A DNA stretch of 64,000 nt from Spirosoma luteum DSM 19990 (GTDB lineage Bacteria; Bacteroidota; Bacteroidia; Cytophagales; Spirosomataceae): assembly GCF_000374065.1 (NCBI RefSeq), contig NZ_KB893290.1, forward strand, positions 196,154-260,153, given 5' to 3'. The translations under genes were made by a program, and so were the position numbers. Below, one piece after another: positions 1 through 7,406 of this stretch. The notes under the pieces were generated by a model, which worked only from the letters and a program-made list of their open reading frames with translations, was not told the origin of the DNA and made no database searches. Positions within the stretch are counted from its first letter, which is position 1, and the number at the start of each line of letters is the position of its first letter.

Positions 1-276
1 GATGCTGCCCGGATTCTTATCAAAACGGCCAACCACCCTACGCTCAACAACCGTAATTTTGTGGAGCAGAGTCAACAAATGGTTTCGGGCTATTACCTGA
101 ACCCCGAAGGACAATGGGGCCATATGCACCGCAACATCTGGGTATCGTTCGTCAATTGGATGATACGGAACCGGATGCTAACGGATTCCACCGGCGAATT
201 GATCCAGAAAATGGATGTTGATAGCCTGTTCACCAACGAATACCTGGAAACCGTACCGGCCGGTATTCGCTGGTAA
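1..276 (+). CDS. C-terminal fragment of a periplasmic substrate-binding protein (NMT1/THI5 or SsuA-like)
   Basis: The frame is open from base 1 to the stop at 274-276, so only the last 91 residues of a longer protein are present. The tail, with an aromatic-rich stretch (VSFVNWMIRNRML), then DVDSLFTNEYLE, resembles the C-terminal helices of substrate-binding proteins of nitrate/sulfonate/pyrimidine-precursor ABC transporters, which often end in a similar 'SLFTNEFL' segment. That match is by pattern only. The rest of the gene and any transporter partners lie upstream of the window, so the substrate cannot be stated. Confidence 0.5.
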   Translation, partial: DAARILIKTANHPTLNNRNFVEQSQQMVSGYYLNPEGQWGHMHRNIWVSFVNWMIRNRMLTDSTGELIQKMDVDSLFTNEYLETVPAGIRW

Positions 277-563
277 ACGAATCCGGCTGTTACCTGGAAA
301 CTAGTATCCGTCTGGCGCTAAACTGGGCTCTAAATACGAACCACACCGGATTTTACGTAGCCATTGTTACCCTGAAAGGCAGTAGTTTCGACCGGCCCGG
401 TCGGTTGAATGGGAAAGTGTATGCGTCTTACGTAGTGCGGTACGAAGGCGATAGTATTCACTACTGGTTTGCACAAACGCAACCGGCATCTGCTCTCACC
501 CCCCAATGGTCGACATGGATTCCGTTACGGTGCTCCGTTTTTTCTCGGCTTCAAAACCGTTGA
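222..563 (+). pseudogene. Open frame without start codon, possible gene remnant
   Basis: After the stop at 219-221 this frame stays open for 113 codons to TGA at 561-563 and has no ATG. From about 339 the codon use looks like that of neighbouring genes (e.g. HTGFYVAIVTLKGSSF and NGKVYASYVVRYEGD), while the first part overlaps the end of the preceding gene and the last 68 bases overlap the 3' end of moaA. I recognise no family. It may be the remnant of a gene cut at its 5' end, or chance; the amino-acid composition is protein-like but there is no plausible start. Confidence 0.3.
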
Positions 564-1476
564 GCGGGCGGTGCGCGAAGGCTTTTAGAAAAGCTGCGGT
601 TAATCCATCGTCCGATGCACCGGACCGCAGCAGTGCCCGAACGTCCAGCACGCCATCGTCGTACAGGCAGGTTTTGAGCGTCCCCTGCGCCGTCATACGT
701 ATGCGGTTGCAGGTCCCGCAGAAGGTACGGCTGAAAGCGGCAATAACCCCGATTGTACCCTGATGGCCCGGAATCTGGTAGTTAGCCGAGGTCGAAAAGG
801 GCGGGTCAGGAAGCTTTTCCAGGGCCGGAAACTGGCTCCTTATTTCGTCGATGATGCGGTTGTGCGTCCAGTGCAGCACGGGGTAATGGCTCCCCTCACC
901 ATTGAACGGCATTTCTTCGATGAAGCGCACATCAACAGGCATGGTCCGGGTCAGGTCGGCCAGCGGAATCAAGTCCTGCGTGTTCTGTCCATCCATCACC
1001 ACCGCGTTTATTTTTGTTTGAATACCAGCGTCCAGCAACGCGTCGAGGGTTTTCAGCACGGCGGGCAGTTCATCACGGCGGGTAATGGTGCGGAACCGTT
1101 CGCGGTCCAGAGTATCCATGCTCAGATTAACGGACTTAACGCCCAGGGCCGCCAAATCGGCAACGTGGGGAGCGGTCAGTACCCCGTTTGTAGTCAGGGA
1201 AATGTCCTTGAGTCCATCAATAGCTGCCAGACGGTGTAGAAAATCCATCAACCCTGCCCGCACGAATGGCTCTCCCCCCGTAATCCGCACTTTCTCTACG
1301 CCCAAACGAGCCAGCACCCGAACAAGTCGCTCCATTTCTTCGTAGGTCAGCACCTGACTTTTGTGGAGGTATTTGATGCCTTCTTCGGGCATGCAGTAAA
1401 AACACCGCAGGTTGCAGCGGTCTGTCACTGCCAGCCGGAGATAAGTAATAGGACGGTTGTGGTTATCGTAAATCAT
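496..1476 (-). CDS. moaA: GTP 3',8-cyclase MoaA (molybdenum cofactor biosynthesis)
   Basis: Radical-SAM enzyme that rearranges GTP to 3',8-cyclo-7,8-dihydro-GTP, the first step of molybdopterin synthesis. The N-terminal [4Fe-4S] motif is CNLRCFYC (Cys21, Cys25, Cys28 with the start used here), followed by the ITGGEPF S-adenosylmethionine-binding stretch. The second cluster site CGTCNRIR...TLKTC is near residue 250, and the protein ends in the double Gly (STIGG) typical of MoaA. Length 326 residues is normal. A longer GTG start at 1494 exists, but a -7 promoter box (TAGTTTTG) sits exactly there, so ATG at 1476 is preferred. No other molybdopterin gene is in view. Confidence 0.95.
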   Translation of the reverse strand: MIYDNHNRPITYLRLAVTDRCNLRCFYCMPEEGIKYLHKSQVLTYEEMERLVRVLARLGVEKVRITGGEPFVRAGLMDFLHRLAAIDGLKDISLTTNGVLTAPHVADLAALGVKSVNLSMDTLDRERFRTITRRDELPAVLKTLDALLDAGIQTKINAVVMDGQNTQDLIPLADLTRTMPVDVRFIEEMPFNGEGSHYPVLHWTHNRIIDEIRSQFPALEKLPDPPFSTSANYQIPGHQGTIGVIAAFSRTFCGTCNRIRMTAQGTLKTCLYDDGVLDVRALLRSGASDDGLTAAFLKAFAHRPLNGFEAEKKRSTVTESMSTIGG

Positions 1477-1493
1477 ACGCTGCTGGACTAACA

Positions 1494-1501
1494 CAAAACT
1501 A
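1494..1501 (-). promoter_or_regulatory. -7 promoter box for moaA
   Basis: On the minus strand this reads TAGTTTTG, an exact match to the Bacteroidota -7 element TAnnTTTG. Transcription should begin a few bases downstream, leaving a short leader before ATG at 1476 and excluding the GTG at 1494 as the start. No clear -33 TTTG was found. Confidence 0.5.
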
Positions 1502-1630
1502 CTGTTTTTAATTACAACGAGCAGGGCAACCCAGGGAGTGAAAGTGTATTTTCACCCATTTATCTTTAATCATATTCGCCGGGCTGTTCAGGCGCTGACC
1601 ATATACTTATAATTTGTGGCGATTAATTAG

Positions 1631-1638
1631 TACTTTTG
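1631..1638 (+). promoter_or_regulatory. -7 promoter box for the envelope/haloperoxidase cluster
   Basis: TACTTTTG matches TAnnTTTG exactly and lies 23 bases before the TTG start at 1662. It falls inside the longer reading frame that opens at TTG 1614, which argues for the downstream start. No convincing -33 element is visible. Confidence 0.4.
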
Positions 1639-1661
1639 ATTCAGGTCTACCTCCCGTTATT

Positions 1662-2201
1662 TTGAAGAAACTAGTTTCCATCGGTCTCTTTGCCCTCCTT
1701 GTGTACCATACACTGGCTTACGTGCTGGTGTTTGTGGGTACGTGGTGGCAGGCAGAGCACGACCTGTCGGAGCGGCTTTCGGTATATCGGTCGGTGGATA
1801 GTATGGTGGAGTTTCAAATCCCCCTGAAAGACAAGCTCGATGCGAATGCCATTACCCGTACCACGGCGGATGGTTTCAGCTACCGGGGGCATTATTACTC
1901 CGTTGTCAGCATTGACGTTGTGGGCGAAATGCTGCACATCGCGGGGCTGGAATCGACAAGCCCTTCGTTCTGGCAAAGTGATTTGCTGTCGTTCCTGAAC
2001 AACCACGTTGCCGGTGCTGCCGACTCGCATCAAAAGGCCAATCAATTCCTCAAATATCTGCTGAAAGAATACTCGCCAACAGCGCGGGCTATTTTTAGTT
2101 TCCTCTCCCCCAGCTGGCGCGAGGCCATTCGTATACCCAGCCATTTTTTCGTGGTTGCTACGCGTGCCCTGCCCGTTCATTCGCCCCCGCCCGAGTGCTA
2201 A
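1662..2201 (+). CDS. Conserved hypothetical protein with one N-terminal membrane helix
   Basis: 180 residues. The N-terminus KKLVSIGLFALLVYHTLAYV forms one hydrophobic helix (signal anchor or signal peptide), followed by a soluble region with no motif I recognise. The start was placed at TTG 1662, giving a Met-Lys-Lys beginning, because a -7 promoter box at 1631-1638 lies within the longer frame from TTG 1614. It is followed on the same strand, after 199 bases, by the outer-membrane barrel gene at 2401, so it may be the first member of the envelope cluster. The C-terminus is rich in Pro and His (PVHSPPPEC). Function unknown. Confidence 0.65.
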   Translation: MKKLVSIGLFALLVYHTLAYVLVFVGTWWQAEHDLSERLSVYRSVDSMVEFQIPLKDKLDANAITRTTADGFSYRGHYYSVVSIDVVGEMLHIAGLESTSPSFWQSDLLSFLNNHVAGAADSHQKANQFLKYLLKEYSPTARAIFSFLSPSWREAIRIPSHFFVVATRALPVHSPPPEC

Positions 2202-2400
2202 GGTTGTTTTCTGTTGCCGACTACTGTTGTCTACCAGATGTAGCTGATGCGTTACCGCATTGGATACTTGCCGGTGGTTTCATTGTCCGGTAACATCTCT
2301 GGTAAGCTGTGCCTCCCGGCCTGGCTTTCCTCCCTTGTATACTTAAAAACAGGGATCAACTCTTAGTCCATTCAATCTGATTTTTCAGACATTTCCAATC

Positions 2401-3516
2401 ATGAAAACGATTTTTACCGTCGTTCTGGCAACGGCCTATATACTTATTTTCAATACCGCAACATCGGCGCAGGGTTGCATAGCCGTTCGGCACATGAGTT
2501 GTGCGGCTCCGGCTGGTTCTGCCGATTACTTCAAACAGCGTACCGGCCATTGGCAGGTATCGGCGGGTTACCGATTCTTTCGGTCTTACAAGCATTTTGT
2601 GGGCGACGCCGAGCAGAAACAGCGCGTAGAACAGGGCACGAACGTAATTAACGTGTCTCACGCGCTCGATTTGGGCATTACCTACATGGTAAATCAACGG
2701 CTGTCGTTCTCGGTGAATCTGCCTGTTCAGGCCAATGACCGTTCGTCTCTGTACGAACATTACGGCAACGCCCTGGCGCAGAACCCCGGTCAGAAACGGT
2801 TCCATACTACGTCAAAAGGCATTGGCGATATACGGATTTCGGGTAGTTACTGGCTGGTCAATCCGGTTAAACTTCCCAAAGCCAATCTGGCCGTTGGATT
2901 GGGCGTAAAACTACCAACGGGTAACTTTGCGGCTACCGACAATTTCCACAAACTGACCAAGGAAGGTCAGGATTACACCATCAACAAACCCGTTGACCAG
3001 TCTATCCAGCTCGGCGATGGGGGTGTAGGCGCCAGCGTCGAATTACAGGGGTATGCCTCCCTATCCAAAACCCTGACGGCCTATGCCAATGGCTTTTACC
3101 TGTTCAACCCATGCGAAACGAATGGCGTTGTTCGTAGTCCCGAATCCACCACGCCCGATTTGGTAACGGGTACTTTCTCCGTAGCCGACCAGTTTGCCGC
3201 CCGCGTTGGTCTGAGTCAGTCAATCAAAGCCGTTCCTGGCCTGGCCATCATGCTGGGTGGCCGGGTAGAAGGCGTCCCGGCTATAGATGCGTTTGGTGGC
3301 AGTTCGGGTTTCCGTCGACCCGGTTATATCGTTTCCGTTGAGCCCGGTTTGTCGTATATGCGGCACAAAACATCCGTAGCTGCCACAGTACCCATCGCCG
3401 TTTACCGCAACCGCATCACCAGTTACGCCGACCGGCTGGACCCCCTGGGCCTGAAACACGGCGATGCTGCCTTTGCCGATTATCTGGTATCAATTAACCT
3501 CTCACGCTGGTTCTGA
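2401..3516 (+). CDS. Predicted outer-membrane beta-barrel protein (transporter-like)
   Basis: 371 residues with a cleavable signal peptide (MKTIFTVVLATAYILIFNTA, cut after TSAQ). The mature part consists of alternating amphipathic strands with frequent aromatic ends and finishes in a typical barrel C-terminus (LVSINLSRWF, last residue Phe). A Cys-containing N-terminal segment (GCIAVRHMSCAAP) follows the cleavage site. It resembles the loosely annotated 'transporter'/phenol-pathway MetA-like barrels; substrate unknown. It heads a same-strand series with two further barrels and two haloperoxidase-like lipoproteins, so a shared envelope role is inferred. Confidence 0.7.
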   Translation: MKTIFTVVLATAYILIFNTATSAQGCIAVRHMSCAAPAGSADYFKQRTGHWQVSAGYRFFRSYKHFVGDAEQKQRVEQGTNVINVSHALDLGITYMVNQRLSFSVNLPVQANDRSSLYEHYGNALAQNPGQKRFHTTSKGIGDIRISGSYWLVNPVKLPKANLAVGLGVKLPTGNFAATDNFHKLTKEGQDYTINKPVDQSIQLGDGGVGASVELQGYASLSKTLTAYANGFYLFNPCETNGVVRSPESTTPDLVTGTFSVADQFAARVGLSQSIKAVPGLAIMLGGRVEGVPAIDAFGGSSGFRRPGYIVSVEPGLSYMRHKTSVAATVPIAVYRNRITSYADRLDPLGLKHGDAAFADYLVSINLSRWF

Positions 3517-3522
3517 TTTACT

Positions 3523-3555
3523 ACCGGGCGAAGGTCTCTTTTGCTTTCGCCCGGT
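3523..3555 (+). terminator. Hairpin after the first barrel gene
   Basis: A 10-bp perfect stem (ACCGGGCGAA at 3523-3532 with TTCGCCCGGT at 3546-3555) begins 7 bases after the stop. There is no T tract after it, so it may be an mRNA-processing or stability hairpin rather than a full terminator. A second small stem (CCGCCAG/CTGGCGG) lies at 3591-3609. Confidence 0.4.
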
Positions 3556-3643
3556 GCTCACTTCGTACCTTAACTCATTCGTACTGGGGCCCGCCAGCCC
3601 ATCTGGCGGCTCACGAACGTTGCATTTAACGACCTTTCAATCA

Positions 3644-4540
3644 ATGAAAAAAGGCATAAGATACCTCATCTTCGCCGTGGTTATACTGTCCCTTCCGGCC
3701 AAAGCACAGATGCCCCACGATGCGATTTACATGGGTAAAAAACAAATTTGTGTAGCCGGTATGTACGGCTACAGCTCCTGGAATCAGTACTGGGAGAATA
3801 CGCTTAAGCGGGAAAATCTCAACATCGGTACGCACATAACCCAGAGCGTAATGCTCATGCCCGCAATTGGTATCAGCAATCGGGTGAACGTTATTCTAAG
3901 TATGCCCTACGTATGGACCAGCACCAGCGCGGGCAACCTGATGGGGCAGCATGGTATTCAGGATCTATCAGTCTGGCTGAAAGTGAAAGCAGTACAGGCA
4001 GGTGGATTTTCACTCAATGCCATCGTAGGCGGGTCTATTCCCCTGGGAAACTACGTACCTAATTTCCTGCCGATGTCCGTTGGGTTACAGTGCCGTACCG
4101 TTACGGGACGGTTGCTGGCCAGCTATCGGGAATCCAAAACAGGACTGTATCTGACCGCCCACGGCAGTTATGGCTGGCGGAGCAATAGCAAAATAGATCA
4201 GGATGCCTACCTGGCTAATGACCGGGTTTACAATACCAATCAGGTACAGGTACCCAACACGTACGATGCCGCTGTTCGTCTGGGCGTGTTGCGCCGTGTC
4301 TGGCAAACGGAAGTATGGGCCGAACAGGCATCCTGCCTGACTGGCGACAATATCCGCCGGAATGATATGCCTTTTCCTACCAACAACACGCAGATTACTT
4401 CTGTTGGCTGGTATGGAAAAGTGCAGCCTCACAACATCGGCGTAAACGCCCGCGTAGGCTACGTTGTCGATGGCTTAAACGTAGGGCAAAGTACCAGTTA
4501 TACGCTGGGTCTGCTGTACCAAATCAATTTCAAAAAATAG
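3644..4540 (+). CDS. Outer-membrane beta-barrel protein paired with haloperoxidase 1
   Basis: 298 residues, signal peptide MKKGIRYLIFAVVILSLPAKA, then barrel-like amphipathic strands ending in YQINFKK. ATG 3644 is chosen because it gives a normal signal peptide; the frame is open further upstream but without a sensible start. It resembles the barrel at 6478 in layout: MxxxGIQDLS/LQDVSGTLRW strand, then an extracellular-loop-like stretch MPFPTNNTQIT matching IPFPTNGVGFTRVG there. Each of the two barrels sits directly in front of a haloperoxidase-like lipoprotein gene, only 27 bases here, so the pair is probably co-transcribed. Substrate unknown. Confidence 0.7.
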   Translation: MKKGIRYLIFAVVILSLPAKAQMPHDAIYMGKKQICVAGMYGYSSWNQYWENTLKRENLNIGTHITQSVMLMPAIGISNRVNVILSMPYVWTSTSAGNLMGQHGIQDLSVWLKVKAVQAGGFSLNAIVGGSIPLGNYVPNFLPMSVGLQCRTVTGRLLASYRESKTGLYLTAHGSYGWRSNSKIDQDAYLANDRVYNTNQVQVPNTYDAAVRLGVLRRVWQTEVWAEQASCLTGDNIRRNDMPFPTNNTQITSVGWYGKVQPHNIGVNARVGYVVDGLNVGQSTSYTLGLLYQINFKK

Positions 4541-4567
4541 CCGTTCTGAAGAATCAGCCGTAATTAT

Positions 4568-6115
4568 ATGAAAATGTACAATCGAATTTTACTCATTGGC
4601 AGTCTCATTGCCGGGTTATCGATGGCCCTGGCATCCTGCGACAAAACAATCACCGAACCATTACGCGTCGCGTACACGCCCGTTAGCGTGGATGAGAAAG
4701 CAGGTACCTGGAAAACGTATGTGCTTACCTCGCCAGCCGATGTAACACTGACGGCGCCCTCGGCAACTTCGTCGGCCGCTTATCAGGCCGAATTGGCAGA
4801 CCTTAAAACAAAATCGGCTACTTTAAGCCAGGAACAGCAGGAAGCCGTTGTGTACTGGGGTACCGGAGCGGTATACCGCTGGAACGAAATTGCCCGCGAA
4901 CTGGCCGCCCGCTACAACGTTCCACCGGCCGCCAATGCCGACGGTAGATACCCCATTCCCGATGCGGCTAATCCGCTGGCCGACCCTAAATTCCCCTTTG
5001 CCAACCCGCCCTATACGGCTCGTGCCCTAGCTTATCTAACTGTGGCTCAGTACGATGCGCTGGTATCGGCATGGAACTATAAGTACCAGTACAAGCGGGC
5101 AGCTCCCTCAAAAGTAGATGCCAGTATTCGGGTCGCCCTCCCTGCTTCGGCCCTACCGGCTTATCCGTCGGAAGATGCGGTAGTGGCGGCCGCATCGTAC
5201 ACGGTACTGAAAGCCATGTTTCCGGGAGAAGTACCATTTCTAGACGCCAAACTGGCGGAGCACCAGAACAGCCGCCTATGGGCGGGTATGAACGTAGCCA
5301 GTGACCTTGCTGCGGGTATGGACCTGGGTAGTCAGGTAGCGGCTAAGGTGATGGCCCGTGCCAAAACCGATGGCATGAGTGCCGCCAATAACCAGACGCT
5401 GACGGCGGGTATGATCGACGCGGCCAAAAGCCGCGGGCTAACAGAGATATGGGCGAGTCAGGAAACCCCCGTTCGGGCGCCCATGCTGCCTAACTACGGT
5501 GCCGTGCTGAACTGGAATTTCGATGCCGCTACGAAAGTCAAACTGCGCCCTGTTGCGCCACCGGCCATTGGCAGCGCGGAGTTTACGACTGCTTTGGATG
5601 AATTGAAGGCCATCAGCAAAAATCAAACCCGTGAACAGGCCCGGATTGCCAATTATTGGTCAGACGGCGCGGGTAGTTATACGCCCCCCGGCCACTGGAT
5701 GCGCAAAGCGGCTAATGCGGCCAATGAAGCCAGATACAGCGAAGTCAGGATGGCCCGCACGCTGGCTCTCCTGGGTACTGCATTGATGGATGCGGGTATC
5801 TGCTGCTGGGACACGAAGTTTTTTTACTACTATCCCCGCCCGCAGCAATACGGCGTAAAAACGACTGTTGGGTTACCCAACTTCCCCTCCTATACATCGG
5901 GGCACTCCACCTTTTCGGCGGCTGCTGCCGTGGTGCTGGGTAGCATTTTCCCCGACCGGGCCGATGAGTTCTGGCAGCAGGCACAGGAAGCCTCCGACTC
6001 GCGGGTTTATGGTATGATTCATTACCGATTCGATTGTACGGCGGGGCTTACCTGTGGCAAAAACATTGGCAGTTACGCAATAGAACGCGGCAAAGCCGAT
6101 AGATCGGGCCTGTAA
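4568..6115 (+). CDS. Vanadium-dependent haloperoxidase / PAP2-like lipoprotein, active site intact
   Basis: 515 residues. The N-terminus carries a lipoprotein signal (LIAGLSMALASCDK, lipobox Cys24), so it should be anchored in the envelope. The C-terminal half is the PAP2/vanadium-peroxidase fold with all three signature motifs: Lys417-x6-Arg424-Pro (WDTKFFYYYPRP), Ser444-Gly445-His446 (PSYTSGHSTFSAA) and Ser478-Arg479-x5-His485-x3-Asp489. Members bind vanadate and oxidise halides with H2O2, or act as acid phosphatases; sequence alone does not separate these. Its neighbours are a barrel upstream and a second barrel/peroxidase pair downstream. A strong terminator follows at 6174. Confidence 0.85.
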   Translation: MKMYNRILLIGSLIAGLSMALASCDKTITEPLRVAYTPVSVDEKAGTWKTYVLTSPADVTLTAPSATSSAAYQAELADLKTKSATLSQEQQEAVVYWGTGAVYRWNEIARELAARYNVPPAANADGRYPIPDAANPLADPKFPFANPPYTARALAYLTVAQYDALVSAWNYKYQYKRAAPSKVDASIRVALPASALPAYPSEDAVVAAASYTVLKAMFPGEVPFLDAKLAEHQNSRLWAGMNVASDLAAGMDLGSQVAAKVMARAKTDGMSAANNQTLTAGMIDAAKSRGLTEIWASQETPVRAPMLPNYGAVLNWNFDAATKVKLRPVAPPAIGSAEFTTALDELKAISKNQTREQARIANYWSDGAGSYTPPGHWMRKAANAANEARYSEVRMARTLALLGTALMDAGICCWDTKFFYYYPRPQQYGVKTTVGLPNFPSYTSGHSTFSAAAAVVLGSIFPDRADEFWQQAQEASDSRVYGMIHYRFDCTAGLTCGKNIGSYAIERGKADRSGL

Positions 6116-6173
6116 TAAATTGACCACCGGGGCCGGCGATCACTACGGTTCGTCTTTATCTCAACCTACATTC

Positions 6174-6220
6174 GCACATCAGGCCGCAGGCACTCCCGCT
6201 GGCCTGATGTGCATTTTTTT
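6174..6220 (+). terminator. Rho-independent terminator after haloperoxidase 1
   Basis: A 12-bp stem GCACATCAGGCC (6174-6185) pairs with GGCCTGATGTGC (6201-6212) and is followed by seven T residues. It separates the first barrel/peroxidase pair from the second. The stretch from 6221 to 6450 holds nothing else that I can identify. Confidence 0.8.
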
Positions 6221-6450
6221 GTTTCAACCAAACAGCTATAACCTGGTTTAGCCTGCCCTGGGGCTTTGTTTAACCCTTCAATCTGACCGTAACCGGTACC
6301 TGCCTACCTTCCACCGTAGGGTAAGTTCCCGATTTTGGTAGATACCAGTCTGGACTTTCCACGCGTTTAAGCTGATAAGCAGACAATCTTTATTTGTTGA
6401 CCATTCACGCGGAAAACGAATACCTGTGCCGCATGCTGAACGGGAACGCC

Positions 6451-6458
6451 TACTTTTG
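6451..6458 (+). promoter_or_regulatory. -7 promoter box for the second barrel/peroxidase pair
   Basis: TACTTTTG, an exact TAnnTTTG match, 19 bases before ATG 6478. It lies within the upstream extension of the open frame and so supports ATG 6478 as the start. Together with the terminator at 6174 it suggests that the second pair has its own transcript. Confidence 0.5.
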
Positions 6459-6477
6459 CATAACCTCCGCTGACTTT

Positions 6478-7389
6478 ATGCGATTACTTACCTATTTCAC
6501 TACTGCGTTTTTGCTCACACTTACCCACCAAACGCACGCCCAGGGACTAGCTCCGGGTATTCTGGATGGTTTCATGAAGGGCCAGCGCAAAGCCAGTCTG
6601 GCTATTCTGGCCTCACAGGAAACCTACTCTACGTATTACGTTAACACGACTGAAACAAAAAACCCAAATCTCGGCACCGTTACCACCCAGGCGCTCACCG
6701 TAGTGGGTACCTACGGGCTGGGCTACGACCTCGACCTGATTATATCGGCTCCCTACATCCGGACGCAGGCCAGTGCGGGCTACTTTCCGAAGCAGGAGGG
6801 ATTACAGGACGTGTCGGGCACACTGCGCTGGGAAGCTTTCGACTACAAGCTGGGCAAAACCCGGCTCTCCTGGCTGTTTGCTGCCGGGTATTCCATGCCC
6901 ATGCAGGAGTATGTGAGTGATGCGCTGGTCAGGCTTGGCCATGGGTCGCGGAACCTGGATGGGCGCACCATGCTGCATTATAAGGCGGGGCCTTTCTTCC
7001 TGACGGGTCAATACGGCTACATCCGTCGCGGACAGGTCACGCTGGACCATGTCGTCAATAACTACGACCCCAGCCAGCTTAACCCGAATAGTGGCATGAA
7101 AGTAAACGTACCCGACGTAACTGAACTGATTATCCGCACGGGAATCGTTACCACGCGGGCGAGTGTCGACGTTTGGGGCCAGCAACAAACGCCCAGAACG
7201 GAGGGCACTAATATTGGGCCCGGTATTCCATTCCCAACCAACGGAGTTGGTTTTACGCGGGTGGGCACTACAGCCTGGCTCAGGCTATTTGGCAAAGTAG
7301 GGATAACGGCTACGGCCAGCACCACCCTCAGCGGTCGTAATACCGGCAAATCGACACGTATCAATGGCGGGCTGGTACTCGGCCTGTAA
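6478..7389 (+). CDS. Outer-membrane beta-barrel protein paired with haloperoxidase-like protein 2
   Basis: 303 residues. Signal peptide MRLLTYFTTAFLLTLTHQTHA, then barrel strands ending in GGLVLGL. It appears to be a diverged paralogue of the barrel at 3644: shared landmarks are a DLIISAPYIRTQASAGYFPKQ-like strand/loop, GLQDVSGTLRW, and PFPTN near the C-terminus. ATG 6478 lies just downstream of a -7 promoter box. The next gene, the second haloperoxidase-like lipoprotein, starts 17 bases after the stop, so the two are a transcriptional unit. Function not known. Confidence 0.7.
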   Translation: MRLLTYFTTAFLLTLTHQTHAQGLAPGILDGFMKGQRKASLAILASQETYSTYYVNTTETKNPNLGTVTTQALTVVGTYGLGYDLDLIISAPYIRTQASAGYFPKQEGLQDVSGTLRWEAFDYKLGKTRLSWLFAAGYSMPMQEYVSDALVRLGHGSRNLDGRTMLHYKAGPFFLTGQYGYIRRGQVTLDHVVNNYDPSQLNPNSGMKVNVPDVTELIIRTGIVTTRASVDVWGQQQTPRTEGTNIGPGIPFPTNGVGFTRVGTTAWLRLFGKVGITATASTTLSGRNTGKSTRINGGLVLGL

Positions 7390-7406
7390 AACTTTATTGG
7401 TACAAC

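Noticed and set aside
763..1239. 158-residue open frame antisense to moaA
   Set aside because: Shadow of the moaA coding sequence; no recognisable domain.
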